Source: Sternotherus odoratus
Taxonomy: Eukaryota > Chordata > Testudines > Kinosternidae
Assembly: GCA_032164245.1 (NCBI GenBank)
Contig: JAVMKO010000001.1
Location: forward strand, 288,307,041-288,371,040
Length of the DNA stretch: 64,000 nt
Reading direction: 5' to 3'
Part shown: positions 59,330-64,000 of the stretch, one piece after another
Layout: every line of letters starts with the position of its first letter
Numbering within the stretch: position 1 is the stretch's first letter
Program-made: the position numbers and the translations under genes
Notes under the pieces: generated by a model
Told to the model about the DNA's origin: nothing
What the model saw: only the letters and a program-made list of their open reading frames with translations
Databases searched by the model: none

Positions 59330-61146
59330 ATCGTGTGCCTCAAGAGAGAACTTACAAGGAGTTTTCACCTTTCACTTGGGACAGAAAGTGTTTCTTGGGC
59401 TCCTGCTGCACAGAAGTAGATTATAGAGGCAAAAGGAGCTGAATATATTAACTTGCAAGATGATTCTCTTCCTTCCTGAACTGGAATTAAAGAAACCCAG
59501 TCTTTTTCATTATGATAGTAGATTTTTTTTCTCTTTCTTGTTTGGTCCATGCGCAAATCCTGTTTTTAGTTTAAAAAGCCAGTAAAGGCCAAGAAAGATG
59601 CTCCCACTCTATCGGAAAACATCCTCTCTCATGCCCAGAGCTGTTCCCTAGGTGGGTTGAATGCACGGAAGCTGTAGACGTAACCTCATTAAATGCAGTT
59701 TTCAGTACACTGGGTTGTGTGTTCAGCCGTCCACCGAGCCATGTCCAATAAAGCAACTTCATTTTTATGAAGCTAAAAGTAGGATAGTCTCCCACTGACG
59801 TGGCATTGAAGAGTGCAGCAAATCCATACTCCGGCATTATGGCTTTTTGGGGCAGTCTTTATTAGCCTGGAAACTGGCTTTCAGCACCAGGTTGGTAAAT
59901 CATTGATGACTATGGTGAACATGCCTCTCTGGGACTCTGGCAGGCAAGGGAGTGGTTTTGATACAATAATTCAGTGGTGTTCTTTGAACTTCACCTTGCA
60001 GAGCAGGAAGAACATTGGCCAGGACTGAACTGGCAAGCATCCTTTGTGGAGAAATGTATTGGCAGGAGTAAATAGCAAGTAATGGTAAGTCCTGAAAATC
60101 AACCCCACTCCTATCAGAGTGGCTTCACTGTCTGGGAGGAGGAGGTTTTGAAACAGCAGAGCAAATGCTGGCTGAAAATGAACGAGCTGCCCATCTTCAT
60201 CTCGTCTGTTATAAAACAGCTAGACACTCTGTTCTGTACCCCACGTCTTCCCTTTAACGCTGCGTTGTCAAAGTGTAGCAGGGAAGAGAGGGAAGCCTCG
60301 TGTATCCATTCACACCAGTTTGTTAGAAATGTAATGGGGATTTTGCGATGGTAAATCGACTAGATTTACATGGAATAGAGGACAGCAAATTCAAGAATGA
60401 AACACTCCAAATGGAAACCTTGCAGGATTGAGATGCTACCTTTATAGCCTTAGCCGGAGTCTTCAGGTTATTACACAACTAATGAATCCGAGTAGGTCTC
60501 CTGTTTTTCATGAGTCTCGCAAATCTGCCTGTAGCCAAGAGCATTCCAAATCCACATCGTGGCAAAAATCAGTGCAAATGAGATGTAACTCTTCGTTCTC
60601 AAGCAATGTGCTAGGTCTAAAACTGCACGACTTCCCATTAAAGTCCATTAGTGTCCTGGAGTTGGAGTCTGTGCACAGCCCAGGAAATGCAGGAGTTATT
60701 ATTTTGAATCTCTTTTCTCCTGCCTATTAAAAAAATCGTTTCAACAGAATGATGTTTCTCCAGCACTAAGACAAACCTAAACAATCGATCAAGGAGACAG
60801 TTGACTACTTGTGTCGGCAGCACTATTAATAGCAGAGCAATAGTATCGAGAGGTTTGGGATGTCTCCCACTCCTCTTACTGGGGCGGTGAAAACTTGAAA
60901 GGCTATTTATTATCCTGGCACCATAAGATTCCCCTTGTCCTGCCATAAGGATCTTGTCTACAAGAATCCAGTGTTTTTCTGTGGACCTCACCCTCCTGGG
61001 TAAGGGGAATGTTAAAAAACCCAGGGCTGCTTGGCCACTTAACTGTTACCCTGCTAAACAACACACTACTTGCAGCTATCCATCATTGGTTACAGCGTGT
61101 GTAAGTATCTACATAGAGAACAAATGTTTAATAGCGGGTCTTTAAT

Positions 61147-61424
61147 CTAGCAGAGAAAGGTCTAACATGGTCGAATGGCTGGAAGTTGGAGGTAGACAAA
61201 TTCAGACTGGAAATAAGGGATACATTTCTATCAGTGAGAGTAACTAACCATTGGAACAATTTACCAAGGGCCGTGGTGGATTCTTCCAGTGCTGATCATT
61301 TTTAAATTAAAATTGGATGTTTCCAGGAATTGTTTGGGGGTTGTTCCCTGGCCTGTGTTATACAGGAGGTCAGACTAGATGATCACAATGGTCCCTTATG
61401 ACTTTGGAATCTGTGAATAAATCT
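61147..61424 (+). mobile_element. CR1 LINE 3' fragment in the TENM4 3' UTR
   Basis: The segment carries strong CR1 3' landmarks: 'aaattcagactggaaataag', 'accattggaacaatttacca', 'ccgtggtggattcttccagt' and 'gatcacaatggtcccttatg'. It lies in the same orientation as the gene. Its tail supplies an AATAAA at 61416-61421. Confidence 0.85.
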
Positions 61425-63379
61425 TGCCCGTATGGCACCTGTAGCCTGACATTCCGTTTATAACCCACACTTACCGTAGGTGGCTCTGTCCCCATCTTGG
61501 GGCTGAACCACACAGAGGTTTATGAGTCTGCAACCAACATTCTGCTGAAAGTGTTTGATCTCAGGCAGTTGAAGTTAGTGCTTTTCAGCTATAGAAGTCC
61601 TAGGTTCTAGCCCTACAGCCTACCCTGAGGCATTACCCTAAATGTTCATTTTAATGGTAATTGTGTAGGAGCAACTGCCAAGGCTAGCATGGAACAGCTG
61701 GGTTTAGTTTCTGAATAACAAGCACATGTCCTGCCCCAAAAGAACTCCAGCCCTGGCCCCTTGCACATTTCCCTCAAAATGTAACTAGTGCGAATCAACA
61801 GAATCAAGTTACAATGAATTGTGTTTGAAGTGTCACTGTTGACCTTTAAATCTAGGTTTGGGGGATATGCTGTACCAATCAATTCATAGTCTAGGCCAGC
61901 AGTATCAAGGACAAGCACCCACAGGTGTTAGTCTGCACTCAGACAAAACTCCCATTGGCTTAGTGGACGTTTTTGCCCCCACGTCAACTTGAGGGTCAAG
62001 CCACATGTGCTGAAATGTGTTTTATTTTGAAGGAAAATGACCTGGCACCTGTCTCGTCTGGACCAGACTCATAGCAGGTTGGTCTCTGCAGCAGACAATT
62101 CTACTGCACTTTTCAACCTTGTTTTAAATGATCCAACAATGGAGCTTCCAGCTGTGTCCATAAGAAGTTCATGTTGCGGGATGGATAGCTGCATCTTTTT
62201 TCCCTTTTCCACCCACTGCAGAGAGGAATCAGTGCAGATTTTTGTCCCCTGCAGGTTTGGCTCACTCCTACCTCTGACTTTCATTATTCAGAAGGCATCC
62301 CATTTGTGTGGCAGTTTGAGCACCCGCTAGACTCATTTAGCACTGCGAGATGTACTTCAATGTTTGTTTCCTCCAAGCTTTTTTGGACAGAAATTGTCTA
62401 TCCAGAGCTTGGAAAGAATCATTAAGCACCAGTGACCGGAGAGACTCATACAGTGCATCGTGTCTTTGTCATTACTGCTATTGATCAGAGCCATGGCAAA
62501 AATGGACCAACAAATCTAAAAAATACCAGGCAAGAACAGAATAGATGGAGGCTGTTAAGTGACCTCCTGCTTGATTTGGGTTTAAAAGACAGATGACTGG
62601 GAGCTGTCCTCAAAACATCATTTGGCTGTAGGAACAGTGGGGGAATTCTGTCCTGTATCTTCAGTTGCTTTACTGAGCTGAGGGAACAGTAAGATTCAGC
62701 CCAGGCTGCTAAATGGACGCTGCAACAAGAATAAATCAAAATTGGTTAAAAAAAAATAATCTAATAAAGCACCTTTTCAGCTGTGACTTGTAAGTGTCAC
62801 CATGATAAATGACAGTGCAATCCATTATGCAAAGCCAAGACTCTAAACAGGAAATTTCAGAATCTGATTTTCTGATTTACAGCGCGGGCCCCCGTCATAT
62901 TTATAGCACGGCCGTCTGTTTCGATTCAATCGCAGCGTAAATGAAACCAGGGTCACAGATCTCAGCAATGTGGCTGGCTGTTCTTTAAACACCGAGGGGG
63001 CATAAACACACAGGACTAATAATGGAGCTAAGGACCGCTTGACTTGTTAACTGGTATTTAGTTTCTCCTCCTGTTTGGCAGTGAAGGGCTGTATCTTAGC
63101 ACTGTTGAACCTCGGTAAGATGCATACAAATTATGTTCATAACGGTGCACAATGTAACAGGCCCTGTGGTGAAATAAACTTTGGCCCTTGTTATCGTGAA
63201 ACACACAATCCACCATCCCCACATAGCATAGCAAGCCTCACAGGAACCAGTGTGTTAGCACTGGCCTGTTCGTTTTTGTTAGTGTTAATATTGTCCTTAT
63301 TCAGACTAAAAGATTTTCACCATTTCTTTTCTATTGTAGCTCGTAGTAAATATCTAACTATATTATTTTCCCAAGTTAC

Positions 63380-63412
63380 AATAAATTTTTTACTGATTTT
63401 AAACAAAATAAA
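63380..63412 (+). terminator. Candidate distal poly(A) signals
   Basis: Two AATAAA hexamers lie at 63380-63385 and 63407-63412 in AT-rich unique sequence, placing a possible cleavage site near 63.43 kb. The downstream GU-rich element is weak. The proximal AATAAA at 59747-59752 is an alternative. Confidence 0.35.
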
Positions 63413-64000
63413 GCCAATGGACATTTAACTACAGGATATGTTTAACGAAAAGCCTCCAGGATTGGAGAGCGATTTTTTTAAAAGACACACTGTTTGCATT
63501 GTACAAAATGATCAGTTTCAAAATTTATGTCCTGTTTCAGAATGCCCCTCCCACTAAATGTACCTTGTTTAAGGAAGGTTATATGATGTCCTGATGGCTG
63601 TGATCTTATTTCCTATAGTGATATATTAAGCTGTATTATTTGAACTGAAAACAGTCTTAAACATTTTTTTGAAAAAGGTGGGGCTAGACAGCAAAATTAT
63701 CGTCTCATGTTTATAGCAATTTTTTAAAAGTTGTGCATATGACACAATGTTACATGGCTTAACTGTTAACCCCCATCCCAGAGGGGAATGGTATTTGGGC
63801 AGAGGAGCCCTGAAAACTCCCAAGTGAACACCAACTAAAACTGTTCTGGCAAAGAATAGGTCCAACTGCAGGGCGGTTTCAGTGATGTGACTGAAGTAAC
63901 AAAGCGAAGAATCACACTTTTCTATTAAAACAAATGAATCTGCTTATTTTGCATGAGGCCTTCTGAGTGCAGCTACAGTCTAGGAGGAGGACTTTGTATC
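63413..64000 (+). other. Downstream flank or UTR end, no feature seen
   Basis: Sequence is AT-rich and unique-looking, with no recognisable coding or repeat signal. It could still be TENM4 UTR if a more distal poly(A) site is used. Confidence 0.4.

Larger units (their letters stand above)
58838..63412 (+). other. TENM4: TENM4 3' UTR (extent inferred)
   Basis: Sequence after the stop has no further supported coding exon except the candidate at 59231. AATAAA signals occur at 58957, 59747, 61416 (inside a CR1), 62763, 63380 and 63407. Mammalian TENM4 transcripts have 3' UTRs of several kilobases, so usage of the pair near 63.4 kb would be consistent, but the true end is unknown. The UTR contains a CR1 insertion and otherwise mostly unique AT-rich DNA. 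Confidence 0.5.

Overview
The window is vertebrate genomic DNA holding the 3' half of one large gene on the + strand, teneurin-4 (TENM4, also called ODZ4). Nine coding exons (2038..58837) join without a frameshift or internal stop into 1,495 codons. They encode the end of the NHL beta-propeller, the whole YD-repeat shell, the RHS-associated core, and the C-terminal Tox-GHH-like region with the TCAP peptide. The protein was identified by matching it to remembered teneurin-4 sequence; no alignment was run. The upstream exons (cytoplasmic tail, membrane segment, EGF repeats) lie to the left of the window. Residue numbers below count from the first complete codon in the window.

The repeat landscape suggests a sauropsid, most likely a turtle. 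It contains CR1 and L2-like LINE relics, tRNA-derived SINE pieces of the turtle type, many short non-autonomous hAT elements, and two small Helitrons. The species call is inference.

Layout: 1-2037 is intron with SINE pieces. Exons lie at 2038-2270, 11940-12094, 15102-15979, 28297-28469, 32979-33214, 38562-38858, 39448-41062, 46908-47050 and 58079-58837 (stop). All introns are GT-AG, from 589 to 12,317 bp. The 3' UTR starts at 58838 and may reach about 63.4 kb; it carries a CR1 insertion at 61147-61424. No second protein-coding gene was found on either strand; other open frames are shadows of exons or run through repeats.

The introns record many transposition events that can be checked by eye. 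Eight hAT-type elements are bounded by 8-bp target-site duplications and a ninth has less clear ends. One of them (8814-10295) sits inside an L2-like LINE and carries three different minisatellites. Two Helitrons in opposite orientation (26374-26933 minus, 50292-51738 plus) keep TC...CTAG ends and A/T flanks. The most unusual coding-like signal outside the gene model is a CpG-retaining open frame at 59231-59329, behind a plausible splice acceptor in the 3' UTR. It is in phase with the penultimate exon and could be an alternative last exon replacing the Tox-GHH/TCAP region.
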